From Bacteriovoracaceae bacterium (GTDB lineage: Bacteria > Bdellovibrionota > Bacteriovoracia > Bacteriovoracales > Bacteriovoracaceae), in the NCBI GenBank assembly GCA_019752535.1, contig JAIEMA010000013.1:1-64000 (forward strand): 64,000 nucleotides of DNA. Direction: 5' to 3'. A program made the position numbers and the translations under genes. Numbering within the stretch: the first letter of the stretch is position 1; every line of letters begins with the position of its first letter. Of the stretch, positions 56,564 to 64,000 are shown piece after piece. The notes under the pieces are model-generated. The model made no database searches. It was not told the DNA's origin and was given only the letters and a program-made list of their open reading frames with translations.

Positions 56564-56572
56564 AGTTGAAAA

Positions 56573-58174
56573 TTAGAGAAGATTTTCTATTTCTAAAAGA
56601 TGTTGTGCGAACTGTTGATCGGTCTTTAAACGTTTTTTGACTACTTCCAAGCTGTACATTGGTGTTGTGTGATCTTTTTTCCCGAAGAAATAGGCGATCT
56701 CTAATAAGGTCTTACGTAGGTGTTGGTGAATCAAATACATTGCGACCTGACGGGCCAAAACGATCTCTTTGGTCTTGGATTTGCCTCTAATATCTCCAAG
56801 AGGGATTTTATAAAACTGTGCAACGGCTTTTGTGATTGAATCAACCGTGACAAGCTTCTGGCTCTCAATATGCTCATCCAGCTTTAGATACTCTCTTGCA
56901 ATCTCTAGGTCGATGTCGACGTGAGTAATATCGTAATAAGCCTTGAGTTGAACTAGATACCCCTCAAGGTCTCTCACGCTATTTTTAACACATTTAGCAA
57001 TTAGATTAACGACCTCGTCACCAATATAGAAATCTCTTTCTTGAGCCTTAGTCTTTAATATAGCAATTCTTGTTTCAAGGTCTGGCTGCTGAATTTCAAC
57101 GGCCAGAGCCGAGCTCAGTCTTGTCCTAATTCTATCTTCAATCCCAGCAATTTCTTTGGGAGTTTTATCTGAAGTGAAAATAAGTTGTTTTTTACGATTA
57201 CTTAAATCGTTAAAAATATGGAAAAACTGCTCTTGTGTTCCCGTTTTTCCAGCTAAATCGTGAATATCATCAATAATTAAAACATCGAGATCTTGTGTGT
57301 ATCGTTTGATGAAATGGGGGCGAGTGTTTGACTGAGTTGCATCCACATACTCATTCACCATGTTATTACAGGTGGTGATACATATTCTTAAATGTGGTCT
57401 TTGCTCTAGAATATGATTAGCTATGGCATGTATTAAATGAGTTTTTCCAAGGCCAGAGTTTCCATAAACATAGAGTGAGGGATAGGTCTGGCCAGGATCT
57501 CTGGCAACAGCTAGGGCTGAGGCGTTGGCTAAATTATTTGAAGGACCAACGACAAAATTTGAAAATTTCTTTTGTGAATCGATATAACCATGAGCAGGCT
57601 TGCTATCAAGCTGTTCCATCGCTCTGCTATTTACTGCATTTTCTTTGTCTGAAGCCGATAGTTTCAAATCTTGAATGATAAAAGTGTTGGCCGCAGGAGA
57701 TTTTTTAAAACTTTCTTCGCTTTGATTTTGCTTAAGAATGTTTTCAAGATTTGAACTGAGACTGGTTGTTCTCGCTCCAAAAGTCTTAAAATCAATTTGA
57801 TACTCTCGCCCAAGTGTCTCGTTAATCGCTTTTTTAATAATAGTTAAGTACTGAGTCTCGATTACTTTTTTAATAAAGTTTGTCGTGACAGTGAACTCTA
57901 TTGTGGAAGCCCCTAAATCTGAAACACTAAAAGTGTCAGAAAAGTAAGCTGAAAACTGACCAGGATTTACGTAGTTTCTAATTGATTCTTTTATTTCATG
58001 ACCAAGAAGCTTGAGCTCTTCTTGCTGAACAACGGGCGCTCCCACAGAGGGCTGAGATGGAAGAGCTGTTTTTTGCACAGCGTCCACCCTTAAAGGGCTC
58101 TGTATTGGATTTGGGACGATTTCTTTCTCGTCATCCCACTTTAAAAATTGTTCGAAAGGGAATTTTTGGGTCAT
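56573..58174 (-). CDS. dnaA: Replication initiator DnaA
   Basis: Binds DnaA boxes and opens the origin. Walker A GNSGLGKTH, Walker B LIIDDIHDLAGK, arginine finger region RIRTRLSSALAVEI, and domain IV FGKKDHTTPMYS that reads the box. Domain I begins only after ~50 residues of low-complexity, proline-containing sequence. ATG 58174 (MTQKFPFEQF, GGA upstream) is preferred over the track ATG at 58216, though neither is strong. Confidence 0.96.
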   Translation of the reverse strand: MTQKFPFEQFLKWDDEKEIVPNPIQSPLRVDAVQKTALPSQPSVGAPVVQQEELKLLGHEIKESIRNYVNPGQFSAYFSDTFSVSDLGASTIEFTVTTNFIKKVIETQYLTIIKKAINETLGREYQIDFKTFGARTTSLSSNLENILKQNQSEESFKKSPAANTFIIQDLKLSASDKENAVNSRAMEQLDSKPAHGYIDSQKKFSNFVVGPSNNLANASALAVARDPGQTYPSLYVYGNSGLGKTHLIHAIANHILEQRPHLRICITTCNNMVNEYVDATQSNTRPHFIKRYTQDLDVLIIDDIHDLAGKTGTQEQFFHIFNDLSNRKKQLIFTSDKTPKEIAGIEDRIRTRLSSALAVEIQQPDLETRIAILKTKAQERDFYIGDEVVNLIAKCVKNSVRDLEGYLVQLKAYYDITHVDIDLEIAREYLKLDEHIESQKLVTVDSITKAVAQFYKIPLGDIRGKSKTKEIVLARQVAMYLIHQHLRKTLLEIAYFFGKKDHTTPMYSLEVVKKRLKTDQQFAQHLLEIENLL

Positions 58175-58353
58175 GCATCCAACGGCTGAATTTTTTTTGT
58201 GCCGGTTAGGTAACATTGTGCTGGCCGATTTTCAACAGAACCCGTAAACATTTCTCACTCGCATAGAGTCACTAAATACAAAAATTATTGACCGGTACTC
58301 AGATTTCCGGTACCTGTAGAAACCTTAATTGTTCGCCCCCTGGAAGGATTACC
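58175..58353. other. Divergent control region dnaA/rpmH with CCGGTAC direct repeat
   Basis: A 179-base gap holding both promoters, which I cannot assign firmly (TTGACC at 58288 is the best -35 for rpmH). CCGGTAC occurs at 58292 and 58307, a 15-base direct repeat. Confidence 0.4.
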
Positions 58354-58509
58354 ATGAAGAGAATTAGAACTTGGCAGCCAAAGAAAAAGAAACGTCTCCG
58401 TGATCACGGATTTTTAACTCGTATGGCGACTAAGGGTGGCCGTGACGTGATTAACCGTCGTCGTGCTAAAGGTCGCAAGCGCTTAACCGTGGCAACTGGC
58501 ACGAAGTGA
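58354..58509 (+). CDS. rpmH: Ribosomal protein L34
   Basis: 51 residues, very basic, with [29 protein letters not shown]. Compared with the usual ~44 it has a slightly longer N-terminus ([17 protein letters not shown]) and end. ATG 58354 has GGAAGGA upstream; the track start 58288 is a TTG. GTGA overlap with rnpA. Confidence 0.97.
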   Translation: MKRIRTWQPKKKKRLRDHGFLTRMATKGGRDVINRRRAKGRKRLTVATGTK

Positions 58510-58868
58510 TTGTTAAGCACAAGTCCTTAGGTTTCACTAAGGCTTGTCGTGTTCACCTTAAGAAAGATTTTGAATATCTAAAGGAGCAAAGCCGTAAAGG
58601 TTTTGTTCCTCCTTTAGTTTTATACTCAAAGAAATCAAGACTCGACTATCCTCATGCTCGTTTAGGACTTAGTGTTTCTACCAAACAGGGTAATGCTGTT
58701 AGACGCAATAGAATTAAGCGTATTCTTAGAGAGCAATTTCGACTCTCACCCTTAAGGCACAACATTCCTTTAGATCTTTTGTTTGTTGCTGCTCAAAAAG
58801 TCACTGATGAAGAAAAACTGAAAAGTTCGTTTCAAGCTCTTTTGTTGGGTCTACGAGATTCAAAATGA
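58506..58868 (+). CDS. rnpA: Ribonuclease P protein component
   Basis: Protein partner of RNase P RNA in tRNA 5' processing. 120 residues; the RNR motif region [27 protein letters not shown] is clear. GTG start overlaps the rpmH stop. The RNA partner rnpB is not in this window. Confidence 0.95.
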   Translation: MIVKHKSLGFTKACRVHLKKDFEYLKEQSRKGFVPPLVLYSKKSRLDYPHARLGLSVSTKQGNAVRRNRIKRILREQFRLSPLRHNIPLDLLFVAAQKVTDEEKLKSSFQALLLGLRDSK

Positions 58869-59095
58869 GATTTTTGGCGATTTTTTTTATTCAGCTCTAC
58901 CGCTATCTTATTTCACCTTTTTTGGGGCCGAACTGTCGCTTCACCCCGAGTTGCTCACATTATGCACTTAGTTGTTTTGAACGGTTTTCACCACCGAGGG
59001 CCATGTGGTACACAACTAGACGAATTTTAAGATGTCACCCTTGGAACGCTGGCGGATATGATCCCGCCCCAGACTGTACACACGAAGGAAATTAA
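58865..59095 (+). CDS. yidD: Membrane insertion efficiency factor YidD
   Basis: 76 residues; LYRYLISPFLGPNCRFTPSCSHYA and RCHPWNAGGYDP are diagnostic. Assists YidC in membrane insertion. ATGA overlap with rnpA and five bases before yidC. Confidence 0.96.
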   Translation: MRFLAIFFIQLYRYLISPFLGPNCRFTPSCSHYALSCFERFSPPRAMWYTTRRILRCHPWNAGGYDPAPDCTHEGN

Positions 59096-59100
59096 CTTTT

Positions 59101-60561
59101 ATGCCATCAGATCAAAAAAATGCACTTTTTGCTGTCGTTCTATCCGGATTAATCCTTTTTGGCTGGCAGTATTTTTTCGCTCCAAAGGCTCCTGCTCCAG
59201 TGGCTGACTTGCCTCCATCAGATACAAAAATCGTTAATGAGAATACTCCTGCTCAAGCCAATGACTCTCAGCCTGTTATGGTTGGTTCAAAAATTGAGCT
59301 TCGAGAGAAGAATGTCTCTGTAGACGTTAGTTCGAATTTAATTTTCTCTGCTTTCTCTCATAATCAGGCTCGCTTTCCTTTTGCAGAAGTTGTTGGATCA
59401 GAATCTCCTTTGCAAATTGAGATCGCTCCAGAGGGTCAAAAATTCGTAGCCCTTAATCTTGTTACTACTCAATCTACTGAGACAAGCTGGGAAGGTGAGG
59501 ATCTTGCTGCAGGAGTTAAAGCGTCTCTCTCTTTTACGGGAGAAGAGATGGTCGGGCTGAAGGTGACTTCTGCCAAACCTTTTAAATACCGTCTCACTTT
59601 TAAGTCTGAAGATAAAAAGCTCGAGAATGGGCAAGTTCGTTATTTTTCTTACTATGATGACAGTCTAAACCACTGGAAGGTGGGATCTGACGAGCTTGAC
59701 GACACGACAGTGAGTTGGGCCGGAATTGATTTTAACTATCATTTGTTTGCAGTCAGTTTTGATAAAGCTCCTGGACTTGTTTTACGAAGCCTGGCCGATG
59801 GGCGCTTCCAAATGTTCCCTAACTATACTGTGCCAGAGCTTTCCTTTAATGTTCTCTATGTTAAAAAAGAATACAACTATCTTTCTAGCCTCGGGCGCAA
59901 TCTAAAACATGCTGTTGATTTTGGAATTTGGGGCTTTTTTGCAGAGATTATTCTCAAGGGACTTCAGTTCTTTTATAGTCTTGTTCCAAACTACGGAATT
60001 GCCATCATTTTCCTCACATTTGTCGTTCGCTTTATTACTTTCCCTCTTCAATATAAGAGCTTTGTCAGCATGAAGCGTATGCAGCTTGTGCAGCCGGAAA
60101 TGACAAAAATAAAAGAGAAATTTAAAGACGATCCAATGCGTATGCAGAAGGAAACAATGGAGCTGTTTAAACGCTCTGGTGCTAATCCTCTGGGGGGATG
60201 TCTTCCTATGATTCTTCAGCTTCCCGTCTTTTTTGCCTTTTATAAGGTTCTTTATTCGGCCGTTGAGCTCGTTGATGCTCCATTTATCTTGTGGCTTCAT
60301 GATCTCTCAAATAAGGATCCTTATTTTGTCCTTCCTGTTCTTATGGCGGGAGCTATGTTCCTTCAGCAAAAACTCACTCCTTCCACTGTAACTGATCCTG
60401 TTCAGAAGAAAATTTTCATGTTCATGCCACTTATTTTTGGATTTATTATGAAAGATCTTCCGTCTGGATTATCTCTTTATATTTTCGTTTCAACACTCTT
60501 GGGTATTGGACAACAACTTTTAGTGTTCAAAATCTCGGGTAATAAACCTGTTGTTGTATGA
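59101..60561 (+). CDS. yidC: Membrane protein insertase YidC
   Basis: 486 residues: first helix (FAVVLSGLILFGWQYFF), large periplasmic domain (~60-280), five core helices with YGIAIIFLTFVVRFITFPLQYKS holding the conserved Arg, then GANPLGGCLPMILQLPVFFAFYKVL. Inserts membrane proteins with SecYEG or alone, likely including F0 c. ATGA overlap with mnmE. Confidence 0.97.
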   Translation: MPSDQKNALFAVVLSGLILFGWQYFFAPKAPAPVADLPPSDTKIVNENTPAQANDSQPVMVGSKIELREKNVSVDVSSNLIFSAFSHNQARFPFAEVVGSESPLQIEIAPEGQKFVALNLVTTQSTETSWEGEDLAAGVKASLSFTGEEMVGLKVTSAKPFKYRLTFKSEDKKLENGQVRYFSYYDDSLNHWKVGSDELDDTTVSWAGIDFNYHLFAVSFDKAPGLVLRSLADGRFQMFPNYTVPELSFNVLYVKKEYNYLSSLGRNLKHAVDFGIWGFFAEIILKGLQFFYSLVPNYGIAIIFLTFVVRFITFPLQYKSFVSMKRMQLVQPEMTKIKEKFKDDPMRMQKETMELFKRSGANPLGGCLPMILQLPVFFAFYKVLYSAVELVDAPFILWLHDLSNKDPYFVLPVLMAGAMFLQQKLTPSTVTDPVQKKIFMFMPLIFGFIMKDLPSGLSLYIFVSTLLGIGQQLLVFKISGNKPVVV

Positions 60562-61913
60562 TTCATGATGGAAAGACGGTTATTGCTTGTGCCACTGGGG
60601 CGCAGGTAAATTCTGCGATTGCGATAATTCGTCTTTCTGGCCCCTTTAATCTTTCTGATTTCTCTTCAATTCTTTCTCGCACAACCCTTACTCCCATGCA
60701 GATGGAGAGAGGGAAGTTGTTTGATAATGGCATTGAGATTGATGATATTTGTCTCTGCTATTTTAAAAACCCCAAGAGCTATACCGGTGAGAATCTGCTT
60801 GAGCTCTATGTGCATGGAAATATTCTCAATGTCTCTCGTATTATCAAATTATTCACTCGCCTAGATTTTATTCGTGAGGCAACTCCTGGTGAATTTTCGT
60901 TGCGAGCTCTTCAGAATAAAAAACTGACCCTCGCTCAAGTTGAAGGCCTCGACCTTTTCTTGAATGCCAACACACCACTTGCTCTAGAGCAGGGAATGTC
61001 TCTGCTCCACGGAGAGCTTCATCAGGCTTATCTCGATCTTTTAACTCTCTATAAGAATCACAAAGCGAACCTTGAACTTCTCCTCGATTTTCATGAAGAC
61101 GTTGGCGAGCAAGAAGCGAAGGATAATTTGCATTCTAGTTGGGATCTTCTTTTTAAATGTATTGAGTCTCTTAACTCTCGCCTTGATCCTGATTCATCTC
61201 GACTTCTAAAGCCAGAGATCGTGCTCGCGGGTCTTCCGAATGCTGGAAAATCGACTCTTTTTAATAAACTTCTTGGTGAAAAGAGGGCCATTGTCTCTTC
61301 AGTTCCAGGAACAACACGCGACTATATTGCTGAGAATTTAAAAATAGGTGACTGTGTTTTTCGTTTGATCGATACGGCGGGGATTCGATTGACCGTTGAT
61401 GACATTGAGTCACAGGGAATACATCTTTCCCGCGAGCGTCTCTCAAACGCATTTTTTTCACTCCTTCTTATTAATCCCTTTGAGGTGGAGACAGATCAAC
61501 TGGCCGATTTATTGGCCGGAACTTTTGATCTCATATTGTTCACCCATCAAGATGTTTCTGGTTTTGAGCAAAAATGCCAAAACCTTGTTGAACAATTTCC
61601 GGTCCTATCGGGGCACTCCCAACTCAATACGAATAATCTAAGTGATATCAGTGCCTTAAGAGACTCTGTCAATAAAAAATACTTAGCTGCCACGAGTTCA
61701 AAGCCTCTCTTGCTTAAGAGGCATTTTGATGTGATTTCAGAGGTTTACGGGTCAGCCATTCGCTACCAAAATACCATACGGGCGCAGTCAGATATAGGCA
61801 TTTTATCACATGAATTAAATACCTTAGGCCATTGTCTTCAGGCTCTTTTAGGAATAGTTTCCCCGGACGAGGTTTTGGATCATATCTTTGCAAATTTCTG
61901 TATCGGCAAATGA
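60558..61913 (+). CDS. mnmE: tRNA modification GTPase MnmE
   Basis: With MnmG it makes cmnm5U at tRNA wobble U34. 451 residues: N-terminal THF-binding domain, G domain GLPNAGKSTLFNKLLG and DTAGIR, C-terminal FCIGK with the catalytic Cys. The base-binding segment reads THQD rather than NKxD, a notable deviation. Confidence 0.96.
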   Translation: MIHDGKTVIACATGAQVNSAIAIIRLSGPFNLSDFSSILSRTTLTPMQMERGKLFDNGIEIDDICLCYFKNPKSYTGENLLELYVHGNILNVSRIIKLFTRLDFIREATPGEFSLRALQNKKLTLAQVEGLDLFLNANTPLALEQGMSLLHGELHQAYLDLLTLYKNHKANLELLLDFHEDVGEQEAKDNLHSSWDLLFKCIESLNSRLDPDSSRLLKPEIVLAGLPNAGKSTLFNKLLGEKRAIVSSVPGTTRDYIAENLKIGDCVFRLIDTAGIRLTVDDIESQGIHLSRERLSNAFFSLLLINPFEVETDQLADLLAGTFDLILFTHQDVSGFEQKCQNLVEQFPVLSGHSQLNTNNLSDISALRDSVNKKYLAATSSKPLLLKRHFDVISEVYGSAIRYQNTIRAQSDIGILSHELNTLGHCLQALLGIVSPDEVLDHIFANFCIGK

Positions 61914-61915
61914 TA

Positions 61916-61931
61916 TGTTCCACGTGGAACA
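61916..61931. promoter_or_regulatory. parS-like partition site
   Basis: TGTTCCACGTGGAACA, a perfect 16-bp palindrome matching the ParB-binding parS consensus TGTTNCACGTGNAACA. It fills all but two bases of the mnmE-mnmG gap and also supplies the GTGGA that serves as mnmG ribosome site. Confidence 0.93.
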
Positions 61932-63779
61932 ATGAATAAATTTGATCTCATAGTTGTTGGTGGCGGACACGCAGGCGTTGAGGCTGCGTGGATTGCATCG
62001 CAGTTCGATTTAGATGTCGCCATTGTTACTCTTCCCGATGTTGGTCTTGCCTCAGCTCCTTGCAACCCCTCAGTGGGTGGAGTGGGTAAGGGACAAGTGG
62101 TCCGCGAGCTTGATGCTCTTGGTGGTTTGATGGGTCGCCTTGCGGATTTGGCTGGAATTCAATACCGCACCCTGAATGATTCAAAGGGCCTCGCCGTTCA
62201 ATCGACACGTGTTCAGATTGATAAGTCTCGCTACTCTGCCTTTGCAGAAGATATCGTTTCAAAGACCAAAAATATCACAGTGATTAGAGCCAAGATGCTT
62301 GGGGCTTCCTCTCTAGAAGGTGGCTTTTTAGTGTCGACTTCACAGGGTGATTACGGTTCAAAGAAGCTTGTGATGACAGTGGGAACATTTCTTAACGGAA
62401 AGCTTCACCAAGGAATGAATCAATGCTCTGGTGGTCGAGTAGGTGTTGAATCCTCTGATTCGCTTTTGAGCCTATTCTCTTCTATCAAAAAGAGACCTTC
62501 TCGATTTAAGACGGGAACTCCTTCTCGTCTTCTGAAGGGCTCAATTGATACTACAAAAATGGTAGAGCAGCCCTCTGATCCTCAAACGAGAAACTTTCAT
62601 TGTATGGGGGAGTATAGTGCAAGAAATCTTCCTCAGGTGAGTTGCTTTCTCACGCACACAAATGAAAAAACCCTCGAGATCATCAGGGACAATAAAGAAA
62701 AATCTCCGATGTATAACGGCCAAATTCAAGGCGTGGGGGCCAGATACTGTCCTTCAATTGAAGATAAGGCCTATCGCTACCCTGATCGTAACTCTCACCA
62801 CGTTTTTGTCGAACCCGAGGGTCTAGACCTTGATACCGTTTATCCTTCAGGGATTAGCTCTAGCCTTCCGGCAGAGATACAAGAAGCCTTCATTCATACG
62901 ATTGAAGGACTTGAGAGTGCAGTGATTTCTATTCCGGGATACGCTGTTGAATATGATGTTGTTGATACAACGGAGCTTAATCTCGCTTTGGAGTATAAAG
63001 ATATTCCAGGTCTTTATTTTGCCGGTCAGGTAAACGGAACATCTGGCTATGAGGAAGCGGCCGGACAAGGTTGGGTTGCTGGTGTCAACGCCGCACTTTC
63101 TTGTTTTAACCGCGCCCCTGTATTTCTCTCAAGACATGATTCATATATTGGAGTGATGATTGAAGACCTCATTTCCAATACTCGTGACGAACCTTACCGA
63201 TTATTTACTTCTAGATCAGAAAATAGACTTTTTATTCGTGAAGACAACGCAATAATTCGTATGCACCCCTACCGTTCATACCTATTGCTCCAAAATGGCT
63301 TAGACGCCTTTTTAGAGCGTTTTGTGCAAAAAACACAGATTTTGAGTAAAATTTGTGACGAATTTATATTTCCTGAGAACTCACCCGATATTTTAGAGTT
63401 TTTTGAAAATCAATTATCGACAATGTCTCGCTCACTCACGCTTTCAGAGCTTTTGAAACAAGCTTGGCTTGATCCAGTTCGAACTCTTGAGAGAGTTCTA
63501 ATCAAATTTGATATTGTTTTTTCAAAAGACGTTATCAGAACAGTCGCGATCGAAAAAAAATACGCTGGCTACATCACTCGTTTTGATGAACAGTTTGAAA
63601 AAATCAAGAAAATGGACGGAACTCATATAGATTGGGAGAAAATCAGCAAATCCCAGAATGTTTCATTTGAGTGTCGATCACGAATTGAGAAAATTAAGCC
63701 CTCTACGTTTGGTCAACTCAAGCGTATTGAGGGAATCAGACCTGCCACGTTAGCTGTAGTCGCTTCACAGGCCCTCTAA
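61932..63779 (+). CDS. mnmG: tRNA uridine-5-carboxymethylaminomethyl enzyme MnmG
   Basis: FAD-dependent partner of MnmE. 615 residues: FAD motif VVGGGHAGVEAA, SVGGVGKGQVVRELDALGG, GTFLNGKLHQG, FKTGTPSRL, GQVNGTSGYEEAAGQG and SRSENRLFIREDNA. Start directly after parS. rsmG follows by one base. Confidence 0.97.
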   Translation: MNKFDLIVVGGGHAGVEAAWIASQFDLDVAIVTLPDVGLASAPCNPSVGGVGKGQVVRELDALGGLMGRLADLAGIQYRTLNDSKGLAVQSTRVQIDKSRYSAFAEDIVSKTKNITVIRAKMLGASSLEGGFLVSTSQGDYGSKKLVMTVGTFLNGKLHQGMNQCSGGRVGVESSDSLLSLFSSIKKRPSRFKTGTPSRLLKGSIDTTKMVEQPSDPQTRNFHCMGEYSARNLPQVSCFLTHTNEKTLEIIRDNKEKSPMYNGQIQGVGARYCPSIEDKAYRYPDRNSHHVFVEPEGLDLDTVYPSGISSSLPAEIQEAFIHTIEGLESAVISIPGYAVEYDVVDTTELNLALEYKDIPGLYFAGQVNGTSGYEEAAGQGWVAGVNAALSCFNRAPVFLSRHDSYIGVMIEDLISNTRDEPYRLFTSRSENRLFIREDNAIIRMHPYRSYLLLQNGLDAFLERFVQKTQILSKICDEFIFPENSPDILEFFENQLSTMSRSLTLSELLKQAWLDPVRTLERVLIKFDIVFSKDVIRTVAIEKKYAGYITRFDEQFEKIKKMDGTHIDWEKISKSQNVSFECRSRIEKIKPSTFGQLKRIEGIRPATLAVVASQAL

Positions 63780-63780
63780 A

Positions 63781-64000
63781 ATGATGAATTTCTCCCTAAA
63801 ATACCTCAATCTCCTTAAAACAAAGTTTGAAGGGTTAAATTTGACTCGGATTCTCGATGAGCAGGAGTTCTACGACAAACAGATTCTCGACTCTATTCTT
63901 CCTTATGAGCAATGTGAGGAGTTTAAGAATCTCATTGAATCGAGAAAATTGGTTGTTGATGTTGGCTTTGGGGGAGGCTTTCCCATCCTTCCCTTGGCTC
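63781..64000 (+). CDS. rsmG: 16S rRNA m7G527 methyltransferase RsmG, N-terminal fragment
   Basis: 73 codons visible before the window ends. DVGFGGGFPILPLA matches the RsmG SAM motif DxGSGxGFPG with the first Ser and last Gly changed. Gene order mnmG-rsmG is standard; parA and parB are expected next. Confidence 0.88.
   Translation, partial: MMNFSLKYLNLLKTKFEGLNLTRILDEQEFYDKQILDSILPYEQCEEFKNLIESRKLVVDVGFGGGFPILPLA

Larger units (their letters stand above)
56123..56572. other. Putative chromosomal origin (oriC) between dnaA and dnaN
   Basis: A 450-base gene-free gap between two co-oriented replication genes. It is AT-rich with long T-runs (56346-56354, 56399-56407) that could unwind. A perfect DnaA box TTATCCACA (56479-56487) and a group of TGTGTA motifs lie near the dnaA stop. 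Strand bias of genes flips close by. The dnaN promoter should also be inside, but I cannot place it. Confidence 0.8.

Noticed and set aside
59902-60300. 132-residue antisense ORF in yidC
   Set aside because: Mirrors the conserved membrane core of YidC; basic, low-information sequence.

Overview
The window is the replication-origin neighbourhood of a chromosome with low-to-moderate GC. It carries rnpA-rpmH, dnaA, an origin-like gap, dnaN-recF-gyrB-gyrA on one side and yidD-yidC-mnmE-parS-mnmG-rsmG on the other. Protein content points to a Gram-negative bacterium of the Bdellovibrionota, probably Bacteriovorax/Peredibacter-like. The clues are a near-canonical MglA polarity GTPase, meso-DAP-type MurE, SurA/PpiC chaperones, lipoproteins, and cell-wall genes fused to a dnaX-recR run. 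This assignment is inference from general familiarity, not from a search. Genes left of the origin are mostly on the minus strand and genes right of it on the plus strand, as expected for leading-strand coding on two arms. No insertion sequence, prophage, CRISPR array or rRNA operon was seen.

Layout: (1) 1-13.5 kb, minus strand: an almost gap-free run dnaX-ybaB-recR-mglB-mglA-dksA-mtnP-rsmH-ftsL-ftsI-murE-murF-mraY-murD-ftsW. It joins clamp loading, recombination, cell polarity and the division/cell-wall cluster. dnaX carries an E. coli-type -1 frameshift signal, and MurD has lost several hallmark ligase motifs. (2) 13.5-24 kb, mixed strands: SRP RNA, a lipoprotein amidohydrolase, tRNA-Ser(GGA), tadA, a PilZ-like membrane protein, polyprenyl-sugar glycosylation genes (PMT-type transferase, Dpm1-like, PAP2), pdxH, an M28 peptidase, an RRM protein, a methyltransferase, then serS with two serine tRNAs and tRNA-Arg(ACG) under their own promoter. 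(3) 24-27.3 kb: a 1096-residue membrane-anchored TPR protein. (4) 27.4-37.3 kb: all seven membrane-arm genes of complex I (nuoA, H, J, K, L, M, N) with none of the hydrophilic-arm genes. They are followed, in the same order, by what look like degenerate copies of A, H, J and K plus one unassigned membrane gene. (5) 37.5-46.5 kb, plus strand: mfd, ppiC, surA-like, pdxA, uvrA, ending at a bidirectional terminator. (6) 46.5-56.1 kb, minus strand: dnaN-recF-gyrB-gyrA-TPR lipoprotein-atpZ-atpI-atpB-atpE. (7) 56.1-64 kb: origin, dnaA, and the rpmH-to-rsmG run with a perfect 16-bp parS-like palindrome filling the mnmE/mnmG gap.

The most unusual signal is the second, eroded NuoA-H-J-K-like set behind nuoN. 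It keeps gene order, sizes and translational overlaps but lacks the key charged residues. Others are the motif-poor MurD, an MglB-like GAP candidate beside MglA (mglB is reported lost in Bdellovibrio), the dnaX frameshift cassette, the parS site doubling as the mnmG leader, and a Na+-type ligand pattern in the ATP synthase c subunit.
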